From an uncultured Allofournierella sp. (GTDB taxonomy: Bacteria; Bacillota; Clostridia; Oscillospirales; Ruminococcaceae): a DNA stretch of 38,573 nt. The stretch's first letter is position 1. Each line of letters begins with the position of its first letter. Location: contig CALWNE010000041.1 in assembly GCA_944382705.1 (NCBI GenBank), positions 1-38,573 of the forward strand, written 5' to 3'. Both the position numbers and the translations under genes were made by a program. Below, piece after piece: positions 1 through 6,693 of the stretch. Below the pieces are notes generated by a model. The model was not told the DNA's origin and did not search any database. It worked only from the letters and a program-made list of their open reading frames with translations.

Positions 1-1025
1 CGGGCGGCAAAGTCCTGGCCGTCCATCCCTTCGGGAAGAGTAGCCCACAAAAACATACCGCCCTCCGGTTTTTGGTATCGGATGCGCCCTGCCAGCTTTT
101 GGTCCAAACACTCCATCATAAACTGGGCCTTGTTCCGGTAGATGGATTGCAGCCGCTCAAAATGAACATCCAGGTCGATTTCCGTAAGGATTTTATGGCA
201 CACCCGCTGGGCCCACAGGTTGGTGTGTACATCGCTGCCCTGCTTTGCCACCACCATTTTGTCCAGCAGCTGGGGGGCTGCGGCACAGAAGGCCAGCCGC
301 ATACCGGGGCAAAGCACCTTGCTGAAGCTGGCGGCGTACACCACTGCCCCCTGGGTATCAAAGTGCTTGATGGGCGGCAGGGCCTGGCCGCTGATGCGCA
401 GGGCACCGTAGGGGTCATCCTCCAGCACCGGCACCTGGTACTTTACCGCCAGCTCATAGATGGCTTTGCGCTTTTCCAGGCTGGTAGTCCAGCCGGTGGG
501 GTTTTGGAAATTGGGAATGCAGTAAAAAAACTTGGGCTGCTGGGTGCGGAACACCTGCTCCAGCGCCTGCAAATCCACACCGTCCGGGGTGAGGGGCACC
601 GGCGCAAGAGTGGCCCCAAAGCTGCGCATGGAGTTATACGCCCCCAAAAAGGCCGGCTCCTCCACCGCAATCACATCCCCCTCGTTGCACAGCAGCTTGG
701 TCATAAATTCAATAATCTGCTGGCTGCCGCTGGTAATCAGAATCTCGTCTTGCTCGCTTACCACCGGCCACTGGCGGTTGGCATAGTCTCTGGCAGCCTG
801 ACGCAGGGGACCATAGCCTTCGGTCACGGAATATTGCAGCACTCCCACCGGGTCCTCCTGCAACAGCTCCTGGCTAAAACGGCGGATATCCTCCAGCGGA
901 AAGCTGTCTGCCGCCGGATTGCCCCCTGCAAAGCTAATCAGCTGGGGGTCGCTCATCTGCTTGAGCAGTTCCCGAATGATGCTGGGGCGCATATTGCGCA
1001 CCTTGTTTGAAAACCGAAATTCCAT
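1..1025 (-). CDS. PLP-dependent aminotransferase, class I/II fold (3' end outside window)
   Basis: The frame opens at an ATG at 1025 preceded by a GGGAAG ribosome binding site and stays open to the left edge, so about 341 residues are visible and the C-terminus is missing. It begins MEFRFSNKVRNMRPS and carries the fold-type I features FAGGNPA near residue 35, the ITSGSQQ motif near 105, the NPTGW segment and the Schiff-base lysine in ASFSKVLCPGMRL near residue 240. The best family match is the 2-aminoadipate/aromatic aminotransferase-like group (LysN/MocR C-terminal domain type) without the GntR DNA-binding domain. The amino donor and acceptor cannot be read from sequence. It lies 44 bases downstream of the CDF transporter on the same strand and is probably cotranscribed with it. 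The enzyme class is secure; the substrate is unknown. Confidence 0.9.
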   Translation of the reverse strand, partial: MEFRFSNKVRNMRPSIIRELLKQMSDPQLISFAGGNPAADSFPLEDIRRFSQELLQEDPVGVLQYSVTEGYGPLRQAARDYANRQWPVVSEQDEILITSGSQQIIEFMTKLLCNEGDVIAVEEPAFLGAYNSMRSFGATLAPVPLTPDGVDLQALEQVFRTQQPKFFYCIPNFQNPTGWTTSLEKRKAIYELAVKYQVPVLEDDPYGALRISGQALPPIKHFDTQGAVVYAASFSKVLCPGMRLAFCAAAPQLLDKMVVAKQGSDVHTNLWAQRVCHKILTEIDLDVHFERLQSIYRNKAQFMMECLDQKLAGRIRYQKPEGGMFLWATLPEGMDGQDFAA

Positions 1026-1069
1026 AAAATCTTCCCTGCCTTTCTGTGAATGGGCCAACACTGCCTTGC

Positions 1070-2248
1070 TCAACGGGGAATGCTTGCAAAGCTTTTGTCC
1101 ACCGTAATAACGCAGTAATAACTGGGATGCTGGGCGTGCACCGCCTGATTGATGCGCTTTTTCAGCTCCCCTTCCTCCATCTCCATGCTGGGTGGCATGG
1201 CACAGTCAAAAATCAGGTTGGTGTGAGTTGGGCCGGGCACCATACGCAGGTCGTGGATGGTGAGCCGGGGGTCAATGCCGGCCACCAGCTGGGCCAGCCA
1301 AACCCGTGTGTCGCCCACCTTATGGCCTGTGGTGATGATGGGGTCAAAATGAATGACCACATGAATTCGATCCTGCTGCCAGAAATCGTGCTCGATGGAA
1401 TCAATCACATCATGGCTTTCCATCACATCCGCCTCGGCAGCCATCTCCACATGAACGCTGGCAAACTGGCGGCCGGGGCCGTAATCGTGCACAATCAAAT
1501 CGTGGGTGCCCAATACGCCGGGATAACTCATAATGCGGTCGTGTATTTTGTGCACCAGCTCTGGGTCCGGTGCCTGGCCCAGCAGCGGGTCCAGGGTATC
1601 CCGAATCAGGCCGATGCCGCTGTACAAAATAAAAAGGGCCACTGCCAGGCCAATCCAGCCATCCAGCTCCAGCCGAAACCAGTGGCTCAGCAAACTGGCA
1701 ATCAACACGCCGCCGGTGCTCAGCACATCGTTGCGGCTGTCTGCCGCAGTGGCTTTAAGGGCGGCCGAATCAATCAGCCTGCCCAAGGTTGCATTAAACC
1801 GGGCCATCCATAGCTTTACCCCAATGGAACAGGCCAATACAGCCACCGAAAGCCAGCTAAACACCACCGGCTTTGGGTGCAGAATACGGTCCAGGCTGGT
1901 TTGGCCCAGTTCAAAACCAATCACCAGCACCATAACCGCCACCACCAACCCTGCCAGATACTCAAACCGGGCATGGCCATAGGGGTGTTCTTCGTCCGCC
2001 GGTTTGGAGGCCAGCTTAAATCCAACCAGGCTTACAATATTGGAAGAAGCATCGGAAAGGTTGTTTACCGCATCCGCTGCAATGGCGATGCTTCCAAACA
2101 GGGTACCTACCACAAATTTGCCTAAAAACAAAAGCAGGTTGCACAAAATGCCCACCAGGCCAGCCAGATTTCCATAGGCTGTGCGCACCTGTGGCTCCTG
2201 CACCTGCTCATGATTTTTGATAAACAGTTTTACCAGAATCGGGGTCAC
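1070..2248 (-). CDS. Cation diffusion facilitator (CDF) metal exporter
   Basis: This is a membrane antiporter expected to export a divalent metal against protons. About six membrane segments fill residues 25-215, followed by a cytoplasmic CDF C-terminal domain with a HVEM metal-binding segment near 285-330. The signature HPYGHARFEYLAGL follows TM2. The first membrane site reads NNLSD, an NxxxD pair instead of the DxxxD of YiiP/FieF. Asn at this place is known in manganese-exporting CDF proteins such as MntE, so Mn is a reasonable inference but untested. I place the start at GTG 2248: the AAAGGAGGT site is 7 bases from it, whereas the in-frame GTG at 2257 overlaps that site. A TACAAT -10 lies at 2282-2287, with a poor -35. 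The aminotransferase follows at 44 bases. Confidence 0.93.
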   Translation of the reverse strand: MTPILVKLFIKNHEQVQEPQVRTAYGNLAGLVGILCNLLLFLGKFVVGTLFGSIAIAADAVNNLSDASSNIVSLVGFKLASKPADEEHPYGHARFEYLAGLVVAVMVLVIGFELGQTSLDRILHPKPVVFSWLSVAVLACSIGVKLWMARFNATLGRLIDSAALKATAADSRNDVLSTGGVLIASLLSHWFRLELDGWIGLAVALFILYSGIGLIRDTLDPLLGQAPDPELVHKIHDRIMSYPGVLGTHDLIVHDYGPGRQFASVHVEMAAEADVMESHDVIDSIEHDFWQQDRIHVVIHFDPIITTGHKVGDTRVWLAQLVAGIDPRLTIHDLRMVPGPTHTNLIFDCAMPPSMEMEEGELKKRINQAVHAQHPSYYCVITVDKSFASIPR

Positions 2249-2300
2249 CCGCCCCACCTCCTTTTATTGATTTATCGCTTTATTGTATCATAGTTTTTGT

Positions 2301-2340
2301 GAAAAAGATAGACCCAGGAGCTGTTTTCTTATCCCCTGGG
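2301..2340 (-). terminator. Terminator after the DUF896 gene
   Basis: On the minus strand CCCAGG (2340-2335) pairs with CCTGGG (2318-2313) across a 16-base loop, followed by TCTATCTTTTT. The tail runs into the region upstream of the CDF -10. The stem is short, so efficiency is uncertain. Confidence 0.5.
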
Positions 2341-2349
2341 CCGGTGGGG

Positions 2350-2568
2350 TCAGCTGCGGTGGCGCTTCAAGTCGGACACCGGCCGCCGCACGCCGTTTTC
2401 GTCAATGTAGTCTGCATTTTCCAGCTGGCTGCGCAGGCTCAGCTTCATGCTGTCGATGTACTCTCTGCGCAGGGTTGCCTGCTCCTCCTTTTCGGCGGCA
2501 GTCAAGCCCTCCGGGGTGCGGGATTTTTTGGCCAGCTCGTTGATGCGCTGAATTTTTTCGTTGGTCAT
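2350..2568 (-). CDS. DUF896 / UPF0291 (YnzC-like) small protein
   Basis: This 72-residue protein matches the DUF896 family across its whole length: MTNEKIQRINELAKKSR, an EGLTAAEKEEQ turn, the LRREYIDSMKLSLRSQLEN helix and a short C-terminal tail ending DLKRHRS. Family members are small cytosolic helical-hairpin proteins of 70-80 residues. B. subtilis YnzC is the best known, and its function is unknown. The start is ATG 2568 with an AAGGAGA site. Its promoter at 2602-2630 overlaps the terminator of the upstream RNA, so it is transcribed alone. Confidence 0.93.
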   Translation of the reverse strand: MTNEKIQRINELAKKSRTPEGLTAAEKEEQATLRREYIDSMKLSLRSQLENADYIDENGVRRPVSDLKRHRS

Positions 2569-2601
2569 ATGGATTTGTTCTCCTTACAGCAATTTGTTTT
2601 T

Positions 2602-2630
2602 ATTGTACCAGATTTGGCCCCAAAACGCAA
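2602..2630 (-). promoter_or_regulatory. Promoter of the DUF896 gene
   Basis: The -35 TTGCGT (2630-2625) and -10 TACAAT (2607-2602) are 17 bases apart. The -35 lies inside the 3' arm and tail of the preceding terminator, so terminator and promoter share bases. Confidence 0.75.
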
Positions 2631-2667
2631 AGACAGCCCGGCCCTTTGAGGGCCAGACTGCCTTTGC
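2622..2667 (-). terminator. Intrinsic terminator of the structured RNA
   Basis: GCAAAGGCAGTCTGGCCC (from 2667) folds back on GGGCCGGGCTGTCTTTGC (to 2627) with a TCAAA loop, then GTTTT. It is a long GC-rich stem that closes the transcript started at about 2875. Confidence 0.88.
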
Positions 2668-2875
2668 AACAGCGATTATAGGAAACTTTTCCAAAAGAGG
2701 AGAAAGGAGGTTGGTTGTCTGAGCCGGTAGAGCCCTGCTTGCGGGTGGGCTCTGGCATTACCGGCGCCAGTAACGGATGTAAGGCGGCACGGCAGCTTAT
2801 ATCGGCTGCCGAAAGCATGGCCTGCCCGTCCGGTAGAAATCCCTCGCTTGGGGGGCCTTCGCCATCCCCTTGGGG
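2622..2875 (-). ncRNA. Free-standing structured non-coding RNA, family not recognised
   Basis: About 250 bases lie between a near-consensus promoter (2881-2909) and a strong intrinsic terminator (2622-2667), with no credible reading frame on the minus strand. Local stems are clear. CGGCAGC (2811-2805 on the minus strand) pairs with GCTGCCG (2796-2790). A composite stem is built from GCCGGT (2765-2760) plus AGAGCCC (2753-2747) against GGGCTCTACCGGC (2735-2723), with 6 bulged bases. CCCC/GGGG lies at the 5' end. A pyrimidine-rich stretch precedes the terminator. I could not match it to tmRNA, SRP RNA, RNase P RNA or any riboswitch motif I know. 6S-like RNA or a raiA-type ornate RNA remain possible. 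The separate downstream promoter of the DUF896 gene argues against a simple mRNA leader. Confidence 0.7.
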
Positions 2876-2880
2876 CTACA

Positions 2881-2909
2881 AGTATAGAATACCGTAAAAT
2901 TGTGGACAA
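2881..2909 (-). promoter_or_regulatory. Promoter of the structured RNA
   Basis: The -35 TTGTCC (2909-2904), 17-base spacer and -10 TATACT (2886-2881) predict a start at about 2875, at the first stem of the RNA. Confidence 0.78.
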
Positions 2910-2952
2910 ATAGTGATAAGCCTATAAACAAATTGCAAAAATGATACCTGCC

Positions 2953-2981
2953 TGGCAAAACCGGGCCATCTGTGCTACAAT
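2953..2981 (+). promoter_or_regulatory. Promoter of queH
   Basis: The -10 TACAAT (2976-2981) is near consensus; the -35 TGGCAA (2953-2958) at 17 bases is weak. The leader is about 20 bases. Confidence 0.6.
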
Positions 2982-3007
2982 AAGCTGGCAAAGAAAGGAG
3001 AACGCCC

Positions 3008-3628
3008 ATGGCAAACCGTGTAAACTACCCCAAGCTGATGGAACAGGTGCTGCAAGGCTTGGGCGACAGCCGCCCCCGGCTGCTGCTGCACGCCTGCTGT
3101 GCCCCCTGCTCCAGTGCCGTTTTGGAGCTGCTCAGTGGGTATTTTGATATTACCATTTTGTACTACAATCCCAACATCTGGCCCGCCCAGGAATACCACC
3201 GCCGGGCAGGCGAGCTGCGCCACTTTGTGGAGCAGGCCAACCTGCCAGGCATCCAGCTGGTGGAGGACAATTACAACCCCCAGGAGTACTATACGGCGGT
3301 ACAGGGGCTGGAAAACTGCCCCGAACGGGGCGACCGGTGCACCGTGTGCTACCAGCTGCGGATGGAACGGGCAGCCCAGTACGCCGCCCAGCATGGGTAC
3401 GACTGGTTTTGTACCACCCTGTCCATCAGCCCCCGCAAGGATGCGGAAAAAATCAACCAGCTGGGCCGCCAGCTGGAACAAAAGTATGGCGTGCGTCACC
3501 TGCCCAACGAGTTCAAACGGCGGGAAGGCCATAAGCGCAGCCTGGAGCTTTCGCAGGAATATGGCCTTTACCGGCAGGATTACTGCGGGTGTGAATTTTC
3601 TGCCCGGGGCTCTGCTCTGGAAAAATAA
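3008..3628 (+). CDS. queH: Epoxyqueuosine reductase QueH
   Basis: QueH reduces epoxyqueuosine to queuosine in the wobble position of tRNA, the last step of Q biosynthesis, and replaces the unrelated cobalamin-dependent QueG in many anaerobes. The 206-residue protein shows the family pattern: LLLHACCAPCSS near residue 25 (adjacent Cys pair and second CxxC-type Cys), the YYNPNIWP segment, ERGDRCTVCYQLRM near 105, and DYCGCEFS at the C-terminus. These Cys bind the Fe-S cluster and a second metal. The start is ATG 3008, seven bases from AAAGGAG. It is monocistronic, with its own promoter and a terminator shared with the convergent HD-GYP gene. No other Q genes are in the window. Confidence 0.96.
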   Translation: MANRVNYPKLMEQVLQGLGDSRPRLLLHACCAPCSSAVLELLSGYFDITILYYNPNIWPAQEYHRRAGELRHFVEQANLPGIQLVEDNYNPQEYYTAVQGLENCPERGDRCTVCYQLRMERAAQYAAQHGYDWFCTTLSISPRKDAEKINQLGRQLEQKYGVRHLPNEFKRREGHKRSLELSQEYGLYRQDYCGCEFSARGSALEK

Positions 3629-3670
3629 TCCCCAGCAGCGGCTCCGCCATTTTTGTTCCTCCGTGCAGCA

Positions 3671-3708
3671 AACAGCCCCCAGCCCATAATGGGCTGGGGG
3701 CTGTTTTT
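3671..3708 (+). terminator. Terminator between convergent queH and HD-GYP genes
   Basis: AACAGCCCCCAGCCCA pairs with TGGGCTGGGGGCTGTT around a 3-base loop, a 16-base-pair stem, followed by TTT. It works best for queH. On the other strand the tail is short (CTGTTTGC), so it may be only a partial terminator for the HD-GYP gene. Confidence 0.88.
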
Positions 3709-3716
3709 GTAAAATT

Positions 3717-5066
3717 TCACTTCCAGTGCTGTACTGTCTGTTCCAGTATCTCAGGCCTCTGGTGGCTGTAATCCTCCAGCAGGGCCACCCACTGTTCCAT
3801 GGTCAGCTGGCTGCGCCGGGTTTGCAGCTGCTTGTAAGAATGCTGCAGCTTATCGTAAATTTGCTGCACTCCATGGGCAGCCTGCGCCACCTTTTCCTGA
3901 ATGGCATCGTACTTTATCTCCAGCAACTGCACCACACGCTCGTCCAGTTCACCAGCCTGTACCATCTCCCACAAAATGCCCAGCACCTTCTCTTTGCCAA
4001 AGGCAGGCTTGTAGCTGCGGGCGCAGGACAGTGCACTGGCAATGTCTGCCACGCAAACAATGCGTTGGGGAATGGTTAAATCCGGAGCAGATAGTTTGCG
4101 GGGATAGCCGGTGCCGTTGAGTTTTTCGTGATGGCGGCAGGCAATTTCCAGAATGCTTTCCGAGATACGGCCCTCCAGCACCTCACGGGTTCCATCCACA
4201 TGCTGGCGCATCTGCTCCATTTCTTCGGGTGTAAGCCGCCCGGGTGCCTCCACAATGGCAGTTTCCACATACAGCTTGCCCACATCGTGCAGCAAAGAGC
4301 CAATCCAAATATCGTAAATCGTCTGCTCATCCATCCCCCAAAGTTTGGCTAACTCTGTGGAAATCGTCCGGGTGGTAACGCTGTGGGTTACGGTAAACGA
4401 GCTTTTAAAGTCAATGGCAAACACCACCATTTCCAGGTAGCGCTGCATTTTGTCTCTATCAATCCAGAGGGCAATCTCCTGGTAATCGGCTTTCCACTTT
4501 TCAAAGGGCAGGGTGATAAAACGGCACTGCTCATCCAGCTGCAAAAACAGCTCCACCAGTTCCGGATCAAACTGTCTGCCCGCTTCCTTGCGTAACAAGG
4601 CCGGCAGTCGCTCCGGTCTATAGTTATTTTCATTGTACACATCCACCCGGTCGCAGAGATGAATCACCTGTGCCAGCCTGCGAAGCCCTGGTTCAATGGA
4701 ATTCATATAGCAAAAATCCAGATGGTGATAGAGCACCGCTTCTGCAAATTTGCTAAGGGGAAAAAACTTGCGCAAAAATAGATATCCATACAGAGAGTGG
4801 TTCCAGATATTGCCGCTTTCAAAGGCCACCATCTGATCAATATCATCGGTTTTATAGGCTCCCACATCGTGGAGCAGGGCTGTAATAAAGGCATCCTGCA
4901 AATATTGGGGATCCCTTTGGCCTAACTTCAGCAGCATCTGGTGGCTCATAATTGCCACCCGAAGCCCGTGGCTCACCAGCCGATAATCCACGCCGTTCAG
5001 TGCAGTGTTGATGATATCAATCATTGTTTGAGCCGAAATTGCTTGTTCAAATGCACTGTTCTTCAT
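3717..5066 (-). CDS. Tandem HD / HD-GYP domain protein, putative c-di-GMP phosphodiesterase
   Basis: This 449-residue cytosolic protein has two HD modules. The N-terminal one (about residues 25-150) has SHGLRVA, ALLHDVGAYKT and YHHLDF. The C-terminal one (about 225-390) is a full HD-GYP domain: THSVTTR, SLLHDVGKL, QHVDG, then CRHHEKLNGTGYP and VADIAS. The H, HD, H, HH and D metal ligands and the GYP loop are intact, which supports c-di-GMP phosphodiesterase activity. There is no receiver, PAS or membrane segment, so the N-terminal HD module may sense a ligand or a nucleotide. The start is ATG 5066 behind GAGAGG. It has its own promoter inside the end of the upstream TPM gene and a leader with a long hairpin. 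Confidence 0.92.
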   Translation of the reverse strand: MKNSAFEQAISAQTMIDIINTALNGVDYRLVSHGLRVAIMSHQMLLKLGQRDPQYLQDAFITALLHDVGAYKTDDIDQMVAFESGNIWNHSLYGYLFLRKFFPLSKFAEAVLYHHLDFCYMNSIEPGLRRLAQVIHLCDRVDVYNENNYRPERLPALLRKEAGRQFDPELVELFLQLDEQCRFITLPFEKWKADYQEIALWIDRDKMQRYLEMVVFAIDFKSSFTVTHSVTTRTISTELAKLWGMDEQTIYDIWIGSLLHDVGKLYVETAIVEAPGRLTPEEMEQMRQHVDGTREVLEGRISESILEIACRHHEKLNGTGYPRKLSAPDLTIPQRIVCVADIASALSCARSYKPAFGKEKVLGILWEMVQAGELDERVVQLLEIKYDAIQEKVAQAAHGVQQIYDKLQHSYKQLQTRRSQLTMEQWVALLEDYSHQRPEILEQTVQHWK

Positions 5067-5108
5067 AACCCTCTCTCTACATCGTTCAAGTGGGACTTAT
5101 CTGCAAGA

Positions 5109-5139
5109 GGGACGGCAGCCAGTTGGTGGCTGCCGTCCC
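5109..5139 (-). other. 13-bp hairpin in the HD-GYP leader
   Basis: GGGACGGCAGCCA pairs perfectly with TGGCTGCCGTCCC over a 5-base loop. It lies in the roughly 130-base leader between the promoter at 5206-5234 and the start at 5066. No U-run follows on either strand, so it is not a normal intrinsic terminator. It could stop or stabilise transcripts from the upstream operon, or act on translation. Confidence 0.6.
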
Positions 5140-5205
5140 ATGTTTACTTTCACCGATGTCTCTGCTTTGCATAAATTTGATTATATCAAAAAAGATTTCG
5201 TTATG

Positions 5206-5234
5206 ATTATATCAAAAAGTTTTCACGGTATCAA
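5206..5234 (-). promoter_or_regulatory. Promoter of the HD-GYP gene, overlapping the upstream stop codon
   Basis: The -35 TTGATA (5234-5229), 17-base spacer and -10 TATAAT (5211-5206) are close to consensus. The TGA inside TTGATA is the stop codon of the TPM gene. A second copy of TTTTTGATATAATCA follows 26 bases downstream, with TATAAT at 5185-5180 but no good -35. Confidence 0.82.
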
Positions 5235-6130
5235 CCCCGTCCGGCACCGCCGCCTCGGGAGCCACCGCCGCCAAAGCCGCCAAAGCCACCGGAACCACCG
5301 GAGCCACCAAAACCGCCCCGGCCAGAACCAAAACCACCCCCAAAGCCGCCGGGGCCTGGGCCAAATCCCGGCCCGGGGCCAAAACCAGGGCCAAAGCCAC
5401 CGCCAAAGGGCGGCCGTCTGCGGTGATAGGGTCCTCCAAATCCACCCATAAAAATGGGCCAGAACACCACATTCCGGCTTCTGCGGCCACCGCCGCCGGA
5501 ACCGCCGTAACCGCCGCCAGAGCCCAGCAGCAAAACTGCCAGCACAATGAGTACTGCCAGTATCAGCAGGATGCCTGCGTCGTTATCGTTTTGTTTTGTG
5601 GGCTGGGTTTGCTGGCTGGCTCCCGGCTGAATGTTGTACAGAGAGCAAAGTTCGTTGTACATCGCCTGGGTGAACTCCTGCACTGCCTGGTCATAGTCCC
5701 CCTTGGCAAATCCCGGCTCCGCATAGTTGTTGAGCATCCGTTTCAGCTTGCTGTAGGTGATTTCCCCTTCCAGCCCGGTACCCAGGGTGCAGTAGTAGTT
5801 TTCGTCCCCAATGACCAACAAAAACAAAACGCCGTTTTCCTTGCTTTTATCGCCAATTTTCCAGGCATTGAACACCTGGTAGGCATAGTCATCGATGGAC
5901 TGGGTGCCGGTAAAATCCACCGTAAGCACCCCAATCTCGGCACCGCTTGCCTGTTTCAGCTGCCGGGTATACTCGTTTACCTGCTTTTCGGTTTCCTCCG
6001 AAAGCACCTGGGCCTCATCCAGCACCCAGCTGTTGGTGGGTGCCTGGGGCACCGAAGCCGCCCACACACTACTGGTGAGCACTGCTGCCGCCAGCACAAA
6101 TGCTGCCAGGGTTTTGCCTATCTGCTTCAT
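5231..6130 (-). CDS. TPM-domain (YgcG-like) secreted/membrane protein with Gly-rich tail
   Basis: Residues 1-24 form a signal peptide (MKQIGKTLAAFVLAAAVLTS, cleavage near VWA-AS). Residues 30-155 form a TPM domain with VLDEAQVLS, EIGVLTVDFTG, NGVLFLLVIGDENY, LGTGLEG and GDYDQAVQEF. One membrane segment (GILLILAVLIVLAVLLLG) lies at about 185-203. The rest is a Gly/Phe/Pro-rich tail of FGGGFGPG-type units. TPM proteins are extracytoplasmic and their role is unsettled (photosystem II repair in plants, envelope stress in bacteria). Co-occurrence with LemA is common. It is the last gene of the xpaC-telA-lemA-TPM operon, and its ATG overlaps the lemA stop as ATGA. The Gly-rich tail has strongly biased codon use. 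Confidence 0.92.
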   Translation of the reverse strand: MKQIGKTLAAFVLAAAVLTSSVWAASVPQAPTNSWVLDEAQVLSEETEKQVNEYTRQLKQASGAEIGVLTVDFTGTQSIDDYAYQVFNAWKIGDKSKENGVLFLLVIGDENYYCTLGTGLEGEITYSKLKRMLNNYAEPGFAKGDYDQAVQEFTQAMYNELCSLYNIQPGASQQTQPTKQNDNDAGILLILAVLIVLAVLLLGSGGGYGGSGGGGRRSRNVVFWPIFMGGFGGPYHRRRPPFGGGFGPGFGPGPGFGPGPGGFGGGFGSGRGGFGGSGGSGGFGGFGGGGSRGGGAGRG

Positions 6131-6693
6131 GCAAAATACTCCGCTTGGTCAAGGCCCCAAACTGCCCCCAGCAGATTGGCCGGGAACTGGTTCAGGGTCT
6201 GGTTGAATGCCTGGGCTGTACGGTTGTACTCCCCATTGCGCAGGATGGTGCCGCGGCTCTTGAATTCCATATACTGCTCACTCAATAGCTCCGCCTGTTT
6301 TTGCTGGGCCTGGGCTTTGGCCTGCTGGTACAGCGTTTCAATCGCCGCTTCCAGCTGCTGGTCTGCCTTGTAAAGGGCCGCCGGGCCCTGGGCCTGTTCA
6401 AACGCCTGCACCGCCTGCCGGGCCTGCTCCAGCAATTGGCCATCCAGGTTTTGCAGCTGCTGGGCCACAGTTACCACATTGGCAGCTGCACCCACACGCT
6501 CATTCAAATCGCCGGCCATGCTTTTTTCGCCGGCCGAAAAGCTGCTTACCACCTGTTGGCGGTAAACTGCAAGTTTGGTGCCGCCAATGCCAAACAGCCC
6601 CACCAGCACCAAAAGGGCCAGGGTCAGCGGGCCTGCTGCGGCCTGTTTCCAAAATGCGGGGAGTTTTTGCTCCAGCACTGCAAGTTGTTTCAT
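6127..6693 (-). CDS. lemA: LemA family protein
   Basis: This 188-residue protein has one N-terminal membrane anchor (about 20-44, PLTLALLVLVGLFGIGG) and a long helical domain. The C-terminal block GEYNRTAQAFNQTLNQFP followed by ANLLGAVWG is the LemA family signature, near residues 155-182. The N-terminal part is divergent from typical LemA. LemA proteins are membrane-anchored helical bundles of unknown function, regularly paired with TPM proteins as here. The start ATG overlaps the telA stop and its stop overlaps the TPM start, so translation is probably coupled. Confidence 0.85.
   Translation of the reverse strand: MKQLAVLEQKLPAFWKQAAAGPLTLALLVLVGLFGIGGTKLAVYRQQVVSSFSAGEKSMAGDLNERVGAAANVVTVAQQLQNLDGQLLEQARQAVQAFEQAQGPAALYKADQQLEAAIETLYQQAKAQAQQKQAELLSEQYMEFKSRGTILRNGEYNRTAQAFNQTLNQFPANLLGAVWGLDQAEYFA

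Noticed and set aside
5066..5205. c-di-GMP (GEMM) riboswitch in front of the HD-GYP gene
   Set aside because: The GEMM-I core and its tetraloop/receptor motif are not present; only a simple hairpin is seen.
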